The translations under genes were made by a program, and so were the position numbers. Positions 52,703 through 63,570 of a stretch of 64,000 bases of DNA are shown here, in pieces. This DNA comes from Syngnathus acus. Lineage: Eukaryota > Chordata > Actinopteri > Syngnathiformes > Syngnathidae. The DNA is taken from assembly GCF_901709675.1 (NCBI RefSeq), contig NC_051094.1:10410501-10474500 (forward strand), given 5' to 3'. Positions within the stretch are counted from its first letter, which is position 1; the number at the start of each line of letters is the position of its first letter. The notes under the pieces are model-generated. The model made no database searches. It was not told where the DNA came from and was given only the letters and a program-made list of their open reading frames with translations.

Positions 52703-55700
52703 CTGTGCGATATGATGAAGAGAAAATATGACTCAAAAACAAGCACATCAAGTATGACAGACAGAAAAATGACAGACAAATGTATACAAACCAAATAGCG
52801 CCAGGAGAGACTGCAGAGCAAAGTGCAATGTGCGGCGGTTGGCCAGCTTGCCCGTTTTTAGCACCACTTCTTCTTGGCCCACCTCACACAAGTCAAACCC
52901 TGCATGTTCATGCAACGACAAATACATATCATATCTGTAAGTTAATGGATCTAATGTGGGAAGCTCCAAGTGGGAACAAGTTGACTCACCAAGTGCTGCT
53001 AAAAATTCATGACATCCCGGAAGTCTCCAAAGTTGCACACTAATGGACACCTGAATGGGCAGGAGAGAGAAGTCTTGTTCCTTCTCACCAGTTTGGAGCT
53101 GCACTAGCACCTGGTGGAGCTAGAGTAGAAGAAGAAGAAATGTGACAGCAGAAACTATTAGTGAAATGATATTGGTTAAATGATGGACAGACAATTGTTT
53201 TTCTAGGATCTGAGAAGTTTCTAGGAAATTTGTAAATCTGACTGTGATTAGAGATCATTTTTACCAGTCAAAACGCTATTACTTTACATTCATTCAAGTT
53301 CATAAAATGCACACAACTGTACAGCTAATGTATTTACAGGTAGGTGTTAATCAGTTTCTATCAACTATGAATAGGCTTTAATGGGGGAGAGAACAAACAT
53401 ATTAGCAGTGTACATGTGCCCTGGCCTATTTTGCCAGGAGATTAGCTGAGAACAGAGACACCTTTGTCAACCTGAGCTAACTGTTTAAGGAGTAAACACA
53501 TTCCTTTGTCCTCATTTCACTTTAATACCGTAACTTAATTGCTTCTCCCACCTTGATCCATTTCTATGAACCAACAATGTCCAAAAAAAAAACCTGAATG
53601 CCATGTCTGCAATGCAAAATGTTGACGTTACACTACATGCATACTGATGAACATAATAAAAACTGTCAGGCATACAAAAGTGGTGTTACAAGAAGTTAAG
53701 TGGGAACAGGTAAAAGTGGGATGTATTGCAGGGTAGTGAAGGCACACTTACCATCGCCACCATATTTTTAACAGCCTTCAGAATGCACAGAAGGGGAAGG
53801 GGAGAAAGAATAGCATTTTTATTGCATGCATAGGTCAGCTCACAAGGGTTTAGGTCAATAAGAAGGACAAAAAAGGGCAAGAAACTGTAATAGGTAAAAC
53901 AATACCCAGGAAATAATATTTTAGAAGTTGATACAGTGAGGCATTACATTACTTGAAAACTAGAAATGTGTGAGAGCACTGATAGTAGAATGGTACGCAA
54001 CCAACGAGAGATTGACTATTGTTCAGTGACTGTAGATGTGATTGTTACTGCGAAGAGAGTTGTTGCAAGTGCTAATGTTTCCGCAAGTGGGTAGACGTTT
54101 ACTCTCTTAAAATCTGTGCTTACCTCACCTTATACAAAAATGCGGTTAAGATTATAATCTCGGCGTCACATGTTTGGGTGTAAAACAAGTAGACTTTAGA
54201 TAAAACCAGTGCTTGAAGTAAAGCTAGTTAGGCTTTACTAGCGCATTTCAACAAAGATTAAACTGAAGCTTGAGGTGCCAGCGCAACACTCCAGTCCTCA
54301 AATAACATGGTTATGCAGACAAACATTGTGTGATGCCCCCCCCCCAATATACGTTGTGCATGGCCTCGGTGGGTCCATACCCGATTGATGAGCTGCTCCC
54401 CTGCCTCAGAAGCTGTGATGAGTTTGCACAAAGCCTGGAGTGCTTGTGGTGGCAGACCTGAAGGACAGGATCACAGTCATTTTGTTGTCATCATAGCAGA
54501 TTCCTTAATCAGGGACAGGAATTTTATTTTTCATTAATACTAAATTATAGTTGCTGGCAATTGTGCATTGTGTGCATCTGAAATACATCTGAATAACATT
54601 TTTCACACAACATATGTACATGCACAAATTTGATTGATAATTTAAGTTTCCCTCATCCTACAATATGATTTTTATGTTATGTTTTATGTTGATATTTTGT
54701 GTCCATCATTATAGTCTTCGAAAATTTGCAACAAAAACAACACACTTAGATTTGAATCTTATGGTTGTCTAATACTGACTTTGTCTCCGGCACTCACCTA
54801 AAAGTGATTGTAAAGTGGTACTGCACTGTTGGAGTCGATCTCCTGGGTCAGCAGTGGGAAAGAAAACTGCTGCAGGGATGCCAGTGCCTGCAGAGTCAAG
54901 GCGGAAGCCCACGGCAATTAACAAGGCCTGCCACCCAGGGACACCCCCAACTTTATTCTCCACACTTTGCTGGGATGTGTACATTGAGTTCCGTTGACCA
55001 TTCTGGATCCTTTGAAGAGACTTTTCCACCTGCAAGCAGTACAACACTAGTATCAGTAATGAACCTCTCTTTATAAAATCCTATGTGAGTCCATGTCTAA
55101 CCAGGTGAAGTAAAACCCTCAGCGCATCACGTGCACGATCTGGGCACTGCAGAATCTCTGCTAAAGCTTGTCCAATCAGGGAGGAGGGGCTGTTAAGTTT
55201 CACATCACTGCCGATCAGCATGTAGCCTGGGCAGAAAACATCATTTTCATTAGACCATATTAGATATTTCAATGGTGACATTTATTTTCCATCATTTGTT
55301 GCCATCCATTTATTTTATGTATGTTTTGATTTTATCACTAACCAGCCCAGTTGGAGGGGTGCGAGTACTGCTTGCTGCTCTGTACAGTTTTCATGGCATC
55401 TGCCAACGCAGCACTAGCCTTGGTCCCATTCAGAAGGGCAGTGTAGAAAGCATGGACAAAAACCTTGGAGGCTGCTACAGGGACAGGCCACAAAGACACA
55501 AGAACACACTGTGCCCCTGCAGCCAGGAAGGAGCGCGTCAGGCCAACAACACCGTCGGCTGTGACCTTGCTGCTGGACTCTAGGTAGGAGCTAATGAGAA
55601 AAAGAAGTTTGATTACTTTTAACTTTTTATATTGGAATTCTATGTCCTTTAATGAAAACAATTTAGAGATCACAATTCACTCTTATTGATAAAAAGACAC

Positions 55701-58700
55701 CACTTACCCAAGCACCACCAGTTTGACAGGTAGCCTAAGGTCCAGTATATCTGCAGCTGTCAAGAGAAATTCCTGTAAGGGGGGACTGTCGCAAATACTG
55801 TCCACATCGCTGCTGTCATCTTGCATGTGATGAGACTCCTGGTTGGTGCAACCGCTTCCAACAGATCCCTTCCTGCCTCGAATGCTGCTTCCTCTCCTCA
55901 TCCCGGTACCTCTGCCGATGGTCCCCCCTCCCACGTTAGCGCTTGCTGCACCCGGTGCGCTCTCTGGGTTTGGAGTGAGCACCAGTGCAGCCAATTTCCA
56001 TGAAATGTGAGTTGCAAAATGGGCGCACTCCGCCTGTGTGAGGGCACTCATGACCCTCTCTTTTGTCGCTGCAGTGCCAGACAGTGGTTGGCATCCTAAA
56101 AGCTCAGCTACCATGAGGGCTTCCTCTTCTGCAGAAGGCATTGGCCCCCACAGCCAGCGGTCCATTACCGGTGAGGGTAGCCTCGGGTTTCCCACCACAG
56201 CTGCCATTGACACCCCACCACAGGAAGCTGGTCCAGGACGCCGGGAGTGAACCTAAAAAAAAGGTTGACTTTTTCAGTTGTATGACAATGACCTCATAAG
56301 TCCTTAAAAATGTGATAACGATTGTCAGTTGTGACCATCTGAATAACAAGTTCAACCTTTGCACTGGATCCAAGGCCTTGGATTGAGGGAACAGCAATGA
56401 GGCTAAAACGTTCATACAGGTACTCGTTGGAAGAACTTCCTTTTAGTAGAGCAAAAGGGATAAGATAAAGTTCTCCCTCCAGCACCATGACGAGCTGTCT
56501 GTGTCTGCCCACCGGTCCACTGGAGTGCATCAAACCCTGTTGGGTAAAACGATAGGCGTGCAGATGGACAGTTAGATAAAAAAAAAAAAAAACATTTGCC
56601 GTGTGGAGGCTCATCTCTTCCACAGAACTCAGAACGGTAACTCTCACCCCCTCCATAGGTGCAATGAGCAAATCATAAAGTGCTCTGAGAGGAGGCTTCC
56701 CGAGGTTGCTGGAGCGATGAGGCAGGGAAGAACAGCCGTCTTTGGCAGGTGACATGGTGTTACTGAACAGGCTGGTCATGCTCTGGCAGCTCCTACAAAG
56801 CACAACATATCAGACTTTAAATTTGAAAAATCTGTCTGTGTATCCAATTATGTGAAGCGCATTGTTAAAGCTGTTGGGGAACTTAATTACATGTCATCAC
56901 CTTACTTATTTTTTTAAAATACATTTTACGTTATGCAGTACTGTGAGCTGAGATATCAAAATGGCATTTTAAACACGAATTGACCATGTTTAACTGGACA
57001 ACAATAAAGCAAGTGTAAGTCTTGTATACTCCATTAAGTTAACTTTAAAGGCTATATGATACAATATAACGCATCTACACGAAAAACAAGAAACCCCTGA
57101 ATATTTTATATTGAGATTCTCTAATATTTTATTCAATTGTCAATTGACGTGCCTCCCTGCCTGACATGAGCCATGCGCCTCAGGATTATTTGCTGTGAAG
57201 AGATGTTTCTAGCAAGACACAAGTGCTTCCACTGCATTTTTGAGGAGTTTAGTGTTCTTGATGTGTGTATAGAGCTGCACAACACACTGATCTCAAAGTA
57301 TATATGAGTCCACAAGGTGGCGGGATTGAGCTGTGGTAATCTGCAACGTACAGTATGTTACATCCTAATAGCGGTGATTTCTTTTGAGGAAAAGTAGATT
57401 TTCCCCATATTTGAATTATTTTTTAGAATTACATGGCCAATAATTTTGTGACATATTAGTTTCATTTCAAATAAACTGTGCTTCAATTTTCTCTCCCTGT
57501 GTTATCAAGGAGACTCAACATACTCGGACCTTGCGAATAATGGCCATAGGGTAAAAAGCCTTTGGTGCAGCAGGAGCACAGGGCCAAGTTTTATTGCCAC
57601 ACTTGTCACAAGCCTCCATCTGCTCTGCTGTCTTCCTAGGTCCAGCCAAAAATCATCTAGTCAGCCGTTCTGGGAGAGCCTGTGGCTACTCGCTTCAAGA
57701 AAGCACTCACTCACTCACTCACTCACTCACTCACTCACTCACTCACTCACTCACTCACTCACTCACTCACTCACTCACTCACTCACTCACTCACTCACTC
57801 ACTCACTCACTCACTCACTCACTCACTCACTCACTCACTCAATCCACCGATCCGTGGGTTCTTATAAAAATAATTAACAAACCTTTGTCTGAATTGTGAG
57901 TTAATGTAGTCAGCCTTTCTTCCTTGAACATTTTAGCAATAAATGCAGTGCACATGGAGTTCATCAAAATGACCCAGAGAGGTTTTCTTTGTCTTCACTT
58001 GCTGTAACATTGAGAACAATGATAGGCTCCACAGTGCAAGGAGCTTTATATTCCCTGGCTTTTTTGAAGCCCCCAAGAATGAGTGGATTATTACTAGGAG
58101 CCCATTAAAGGGGCTTAATGAGCAGCAAGACTCAATTAAAGATGGAATTATCCTCTCATCAAAGAGAAGCTCAATAGAGGACGAGGACAGGGAAATATGA
58201 CCCAGTCACACACACACACATTCACTCACTCATGCCCATAATCTATTGGTTTACACTACTATTCTGTACCACTGTGAATTAATGCCTTGCTTAGTATCAA
58301 TATGGAAAAAAAAAACCACACATAGTGCAAACTTAAATGTGTACCAAAATACAAAGAGGACAAATAAATACCAAGACACACTGGTGTCAATGCCTGGCAT
58401 GTACAGTATATGCACATCTGGACCCAACTCATCAGAACAGAGGCTTGTCTCTACTCATTCTATTTGGGATTCATATCCTGCCTCTGCATAAACTGAACAA
58501 TAGGAAATTACTCTTTTCACAGATGAACCAGTGAATCCTGAACTAAAGTTGAACTCTATTGACCTTCTATCTACTTTGCAATATTCTGCTCCTACCTGTT
58601 GAAAAGATTGTTTCTGGACACCATGCGCAAGAAGCCTGTAGGATCAGTGACGGAGTTAAGCTTGTTGTTTAACTCCTCAAATTGTTGGTCCAATACATCT

Positions 58701-61700
58701 CCCGCCTCACTCTCCGTCTCACTGCTTGAACACCCTCTAAAAAGAAAGCGAGAGAGAGAGAAAGACACACTGCAGTATTGGCACAAGAACTGCACTCCTG
58801 CTTGGTAGACATTTTAAGATATACATTGTTCCCCTGTGAATGAATGAAAAATATTGTTATACACCCCAATTATGGACATATACATCTAAATATAGAGTTC
58901 AACCCACACAGAGATGGCCTAATTTCACTTGGCTTGGTCTAAAAACCGTGGCAGAGTGTAATCCTTTCATTACAATGGTGATGATGTTGACACAGCCAGT
59001 GAGTCAACCACCCCCACCCGCTATCTATCCCTTCATTACGTCCGTCTGAAAAAAAAGAATCCTCATCATGTAACTCTCTCATCTTACTCCTACTACAGTA
59101 TCTCAGAAAAAATTAACATGAGATTTACTCCCCTGAGCTGTTCAAATTGCAAAATCACACATTTAGAGGGCAAAGGGAGCATTATCAATTTTGTCTTTAC
59201 AAACGTAATTAAGTAGGGATTTGTTTAACACGGTTAATATCAGCACATCAATTCATTTTGTTTGTGTAACGTAAATTTTTTATAATATGCTGAACTATGA
59301 GGAAAACTATGGCACAATATTATAACTAGCTTGCAGTCCGATGCAATGTCGACTTCACCCAACTGCAAACTTCACCCACAATAATTATTAAGTGAGCACC
59401 TCTCTGACATTTGATAATTTCTCTTTGCTGGGTTTTGAAACAGCTCATGTATTGGATCTCATTAGATTATTGTGAGTTTACAGACTTGTGTGTTCAAATG
59501 CCTAATCAGCAAGATCTATTTTTCAATACACGCTTTGCTTTTGCATACATATCCTCTTCTCAAGTCTTCATCTCATTCATGATGTGGTTTCATTTGACAG
59601 TAATATGGGCGCAGCGTATCTTTTTTGCTCTACAATGCAGGATGAATGGGCTCCAAAGTGTTGCCATATTGCGCCCATTCAAGCGTAATGCTGAGTTGTG
59701 CAGCTTCCCATTGAAGGGATAAATGAGCTGGTAATGGGGCAGGAGACCCCCAGTCTGTTGTAGAGTGGAGAGGCAGGTGTCAGGCCGGCCACCTAGTCAG
59801 CGCAGCTCGAGCAGCAATTTCAAGTAAATGTGACTAAGGTCAAAAGCCGATTGCAGGGGTTCAGACCTACACTCGAGATTTTCTGTACTTTGCCACATTT
59901 ACAATGCTCCTGTAGTCTGTTTGGTCTTTGACTGCTTATTGATTTTTTTTCACTGCATCTTCATCTTGGGAATTCTTCTTCTTTTTATATGTTGCAGCTT
60001 CACAGTTTTGTGTTGTCAAGTGATTGGCTTGCGAAAGAGCCACCATTCCATCTGGCTGGGAAGACAGACGGTTTTGTACCAAAGGTAGGAGTGGAGACTT
60101 GTAATCACAGTGAGCAATGGGGTGGAATAATACTCACTTTACACACTTCAGATATCTCAGTGGAGGAAATTGTCTTGTTGGATTTGTACAGTTTTTATGC
60201 GTTACCTTTTTGTACGACAAAATCAGTCAGCTACCATAAAATAAGCTTCACCTGCTATAATGCGATTCAACTCCTAGGGCCTCTCGTGCACTGGCAATGT
60301 GCTGCTCCAATGATGAGGTACTGACCACCCCTCCACCACCACCACTTTCCACTTGGAAGTCTGACCCTACTTCGGATATGCCCTCGCCCAAGTACACTTC
60401 ATGGAACTTCAGGATGCCTGTGGAGACAAAGAGAGGAGCCATACTGTTTTAATTGTTGTCATTTTCACCCCCCATAAACTGACAGTGTTACCCTTTACAA
60501 GCAACAAAACAAATTTGCATGCCGCCTTAGTGGTTGGAAAGCCTATTTTCAGGGCGCAACTTTTTTAGAGGGAACGAAAATTGTGTATCTCAACCGCTCG
60601 ATCCCAACAACATGAGGAACTTTGAATGAAAATAAAAATTTTGCTTCCTCATGCTGTCATTTTGATAACAGTCATGATTGACATAACTCGCTTGAGGGGC
60701 AAATGGAAGGTTTAAGGAAATCTACTGTCAACTGTAAATACTTAATTAATAAACCAGTACATTGATTGTAGTTAAAAATAACCTTCCTCGTTTTGAAATG
60801 TTCATTTGGTAAGTGCTAATACCACGAAAATAAATACATTTAATGTTCAACTGTATTTTGTTTTTTCATAACACAAAGAAAGTTTGAATCGGCAGAAGAT
60901 ACCATGCGCAGTAGTGCATCTGTGGAGATCAATTATAAACACATTCAATCAAATATTAAATATAAGCTTTCTATGCCATCTGGTAGCCATCATCTGCTGA
61001 CTTTTGAGGAGTAATATACTATAGGTTGGGGCATCACATGATGGGAAGTGGATTCTAAAGCCGTATTATGTCAATGCAAATATGTTGAACTATGCACGTG
61101 TTTTGTTCCATGCGACACAATCATAGTGCACATTCATTTACACGTCCATCCATTCAGGCTATGAAGATTTTGTGATTTACAGCTAAGTAATTAGAACATT
61201 TGTAGCCCTTTTGTGTGTCCAGCCCCTTCAGACAGCGCCATATTTGTGTACCAGCTGGTTACCAGGGAATGCCAGGAAGTGAACAGACAATCGATTAACA
61301 AGCAAGTGGTTTCCTCTTAACTTGGGACAATATTAAGTGCCTTGATGATCTCTATTGTTCCTGAAGTGTTGCCTTCATCCGTATCAATAATCCTGGGGTG
61401 CCAAGTTCATCTGGTTGCCTCTGAGCTGGATTTGATCAAATGTTCAAGCTTGGTGGAATGGGACATGGGTCATGGCTTTTATTTCCCCTCTTTGCACAAA
61501 GGATCAGTAGCAAAGAGCTCAGTATGGCAATCGTGTGATATGCACTAATCACGTTCAAAGAAAATGGGTCCGCTTAAGACGCTGGAATTTCACGACTCAT
61601 AAAAGATCAGGCTTCTTAGTGCCACTGCCTGAGCTGGTGCGACCCAGTAGTCGACAAGGGATGAGAATGCATTGCACAATATATATATATTTTTTTTAAA

Positions 61701-62571
61701 CTAAAGGAAACTAAGAAATGCAGGGTGAGGGGAAAATAAACAAACAAGAGTTGAAAATAGACTTGTGTTCAACTGAGATGTGTTTAGCTTTTGTCAGGTG
61801 GGAACATATTGCCTGTGTTGTTTGGCTCCGTCACTAACAATTAGCATGGTTCACAGGCAGAAGCCCCTTGGGCTGGGGAGGCAAATCCCAACAGTGAAGT
61901 GGCAGGTGGTGCTGCAGCTTGGTGTGAAGACTGGCCTCCACGACCCCATTGCGGAAAAAAAAATGTTTGAAGGGGCAAGTAAATCACGATCCATCTGATT
62001 TTTGCATTTTGTACTATATGATGGATTACCAATATTAATGCACACATAAACTAGCTATGAATTTAGCCTTAGAAAATCCAAGATAGATGTTGAGTAAACA
62101 TGCTCCAAGCCAAGTCTACTTCTTACCTGCTCCTGGGGCTAGTAGCCAACTGTACAGGTAACCAGCAGCCATGGAAAAATAAAGTACCAAGGCCCTCTGG
62201 CTGTTGACGCTGTCCAAAATGTGCTCCACTGTTACTGGGGTGTAGGGGTCAGACTCCTGTTGGCCAGTCTGCCTTTCAACCAAAAGGTCAGCAAAAGCTC
62301 GTGTCCGTCCTCGCTCTGCCACCGCCAGAGCCTCATCATGGTGGCCTGCAGTATGCAGAAATTGGCACTCAAAAGAGAATACATCCAAAACATAGCAGTC
62401 TTAAGTAACTGACTAGAATTTGAAGTTAGGAGGAAACATACCTAGGCTCACAAGGACCCTTTGGAGAGCCTGGTAGCAAGAGGTTTGCAGGTCAAACAGG
62501 GAAAGTTTGTAGTCTGTGCTGTGCTGTGCTTCATGTCTGATGGTCTCGAATAATGCAGATGCCCGGTAAAG
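51105..62571 (-). CDS. ttc28: TTC28 (TPR and CHAT-domain scaffold), 3' partial, 15 coding exons in window
   Basis: The joined exons give 1355 residues plus stop (4068 nt); human TTC28 is about 2480 residues, so the N-terminal TPR array lies beyond position 64000. TTC28 (TPRBK) is a large scaffold reported at the spindle midzone and midbody with Aurora B and needed for late cytokinesis. In the fragment: residues 1-80 are the last TPR-like region (LFETIRHEA, HHDEALAVAERGRTRAF); about 220-595 is the CHAT domain (caspase HetF associated with TPRs), with HFATHISWK and LAAGAQCVLVSLWPVP; about 600-825 is a conserved helical region (NWAGYMLIGSDVKLNS, VGGVPGWQALLIAVGFRLD, LWRLPGCHEFLAALGFDLCE); the final 530 residues are Ser/Pro-rich and end GYKFLSPGRFFPSSKC, as in human. 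The CHAT catalytic Cys is missing. All splice phases close. The gene is on the same strand as pitpnb, about 1.5 kb upstream. Confidence 0.97.
52792..52899 (-). CDS. ttc28: ttc28 exon N
   Basis: 108 nt, FDLCEVGQEEVVLKTGKLAN then TLHFALQSLLALF. A 108-nt exon in phase 1-1 can be skipped in frame. Confidence 0.96.
52990..53119 (-). CDS. ttc28: ttc28 exon M
   Basis: 130 nt, LHQVLVQLQTGEKEQDFSLL then VSISVQLWRLPGCHEFLAAL. Acceptor CTCTAG, donor GTGAGT, one base left. Confidence 0.96.
53752..53775 (-). CDS. ttc28: ttc28 exon L, 24-nt microexon
   Basis: Eight codons, AVKNMVAM, between CTGAAG and GTAAGT, phase 0 at both ends. Human TTC28 has AVKNMVGM at this place, between QLISR and LHQVLVQLQ. Because the length is a multiple of three, skipping would remove eight residues without a frameshift. 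Confidence 0.92.
54381..54457 (-). CDS. ttc28: ttc28 exon K
   Basis: 77 nt, LPPQALQALCKLITASEAGE then QLINR, ending at a codon boundary with donor GTATGG. Confidence 0.94.
54798..55029 (-). CDS. ttc28: ttc28 exon J
   Basis: 232 nt, VEKSLQRIQNGQRNSMYTSQ, VGGVPGWQALLIAVGFRLD, AVFFPTADPGDRLQQCSTTL. Very close to human TTC28 throughout. Confidence 0.97.
55102..55226 (-). CDS. ttc28: ttc28 exon I
   Basis: 125 nt, YMLIGSDVKLNSPSSLIGQA then LAEILQCPDRARDALRVLLH. It closes the CHAT fold (WAGYMLIG) and begins the downstream helical region. Confidence 0.97.
55343..55590 (-). CDS. ttc28: ttc28 exon H (CHAT, degenerate Cys site)
   Basis: 248 nt, SYLESSSKVTADGVVGLTRS then FLAAGAQCVLVSLWPVPVAA through SHPSNWAG. 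The junction with exon G gives KLVVLGSYLESSSK, where active CHAT proteases have LVVLSAC[EQ]TG. Confidence 0.97.
55708..56252 (-). CDS. ttc28: ttc28 exon G (CHAT, His motif)
   Basis: 545 nt, from VHSRRPGPASCGGVSMAAVV to DILDLRLPVKLVVLG. It contains the HFATHIS strand with the CHAT histidine, then a low-conservation Gly/Arg/Ser loop (GGGTIGRGTGMRRGSS), then LPLQEFLL-type helix text (PPLQEFLLTAADILDL). The last codon is split GG|C. Confidence 0.96.
56357..56536 (-). CDS. ttc28: ttc28 exon F (CHAT)
   Basis: Exactly 180 nt, phase 0 at both ends: GLMHSSGPVGRHRQLVMVLE, GELYLIPFALLKG, ERFSLIAVPSIQGLGSSAK. 'Vldgel..iPfaaL' and 'lavvPS...L' are standard CHAT strand motifs. Confidence 0.97.
56648..56792 (-). 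CDS. ttc28: ttc28 exon E (CHAT start)
   Basis: 145 nt, SCQSMTSLFSNTMSPAKDGC through RALYDLLIAPMEG. ALYDLLI.P is the typical first CHAT helix. Confidence 0.96.
56793..58595 (-). other. ttc28: ttc28 intron D-E (1.8 kb)
   Basis: Contains the CACT tandem repeat at 57704-57841 and, at 58030-58195, a high-complexity stretch with repeated homeodomain-like cores (CCCATTAAAGG, GGCTTAATGAG, CTCAATTAAAG, GGAATTATCC) that looks regulatory. No extra exon was found. Confidence 0.5.
57704..57841. repeat. (CACT)n tetranucleotide microsatellite
   Basis: About 34 uninterrupted CACT units inside a ttc28 intron. It creates a false HSLT-repeat open frame on the plus strand. Confidence 0.99.
58596..58736 (-). 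CDS. ttc28: ttc28 exon D
   Basis: 141 nt, GCSSSETESEAGDVLDQQFE through DPTGFLRMVSRNNLFN. It contains an acidic Ser-rich patch followed by a short helical stretch (FEELNNKLN). Confidence 0.96.
58737..60251 (-). other. ttc28: ttc28 intron C-D (1.5 kb)
   Basis: No element recognised. 59600-59830 is less AT-rich than the rest and could be conserved non-coding sequence. Confidence 0.5.
60252..60417 (-). CDS. ttc28: ttc28 exon C
   Basis: 166 nt, ILKFHEVYLGEG through SLEQHIASAREALGVESHYS; includes a Gly run (SGGGGGVV). Ends AG, pairing with A of the next exon to give Arg. Confidence 0.95.
60418..62126 (-). other. ttc28: ttc28 intron B-C (1.7 kb)
   Basis: A short AT dinucleotide run at 61678-61690; otherwise nothing that I can name. 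Confidence 0.6.
62127..62345 (-). CDS. ttc28: ttc28 exon B
   Basis: 219 nt encode HHDEALAVAERGRTRAFADL through the conserved AAGYLYSWLLAPGAG. This is the link between the last TPR and the CHAT domain. Donor GTAAGA, acceptor CTGCAG. Confidence 0.96.
62442..62571 (-). CDS. ttc28: ttc28 exon A (first in window)
   Basis: 130 nt, LYRASALFETIRHEAQHSTD through YQALQRVLVSL, phase 0 start, one base left over. In human this segment follows the last TPR helices (EEAQHQ), whose exon was not found up to 64000. Confidence 0.95.
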
Positions 62572-63485
62572 CTGCAACAACGATAGCAAAGAACTGTAAT
62601 TCAGATACCATTGAACTATAAATTCACATGAGTGTATTTTGTTATTGCTTTTTTTGATCAAGTCTCAGAGCTTATCTAAGGTTAAATGCATGTAGCGGCA
62701 CAGTCAATTTTAAACTGTACATTTTGTACAAATATAATCATACTAAAATGTTGATCTATCACCTAAAAAGAGACTGCAGAGGGGTAAGAAGTGCAAGTAA
62801 TCATTTTTTTTATTTAGTTGCTAGATCATAATTCAGGCACTGCACTGCTAAGATATCTTAAGAATTATGAAATCTGGGAGCAGTACATTTCTATCAATAA
62901 AAATGTGTGAATTGATGAAAAAAAAAGCTTTCTGCCACTAGGTGGTAGCATCACACCTACCCGATCAAGCATGTTCACCAGCTGTCTAAACAAGAAAGCC
63001 ACTTGAATTTGTTGATGAATTACTAAGCAACTTAAGTGAGTATCTCTTGAGGTTTTTTTTATTTTTATTTGAATGGACAGGGAAAAAGAGCTAATCATTA
63101 ACTAGGCATCTTTGGTGGGCAGTATTTACACACTGCTTGCTATCCCTGTGGTAAATTAATTATTTTAGTCAGTGCCAAGCATTTTGTATTTAGAAGAGCA
63201 GGCAAATGATGGAAAGATATGGTAGTGGAGAGTGTTGCACTTTGCCCAACGGAGCTGGCTAAGAGTGCTGATTCATTGAAGCCTTTATTGATTTCCTAAC
63301 CCTGTGCCAATGGTCATGCTGTAGGATGACTGAAAGTGCTACAGAGCCACTCTCCGGGAGTCGCGGCCAACACAAAGGCTTGATCACAGTCACACAAGAC
63401 AAACGGCTGCAGTAAATAAAGGGTTGCAGCTCAAGGTGAAATGATTTGTATCAACAGTGTTTTGATTGAGGGTGGTGGTGTGTGT

Positions 63486-63570
<85 letters not shown>

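Larger units (their letters stand above)
53120..54797 (-). other. ttc28: ttc28 introns around the microexon
   Basis: Introns 53120-53751, 53776-54380 and 54458-54797 surround exons L and K. Apart from a C-run near 54339-54347 and T-rich stretches I see nothing in them. Confidence 0.7.

Noticed and set aside
57594-57899. 101-residue plus-strand open frame with HSLT repeats
   Set aside because: Produced by the CACT microsatellite; no real coding signal.
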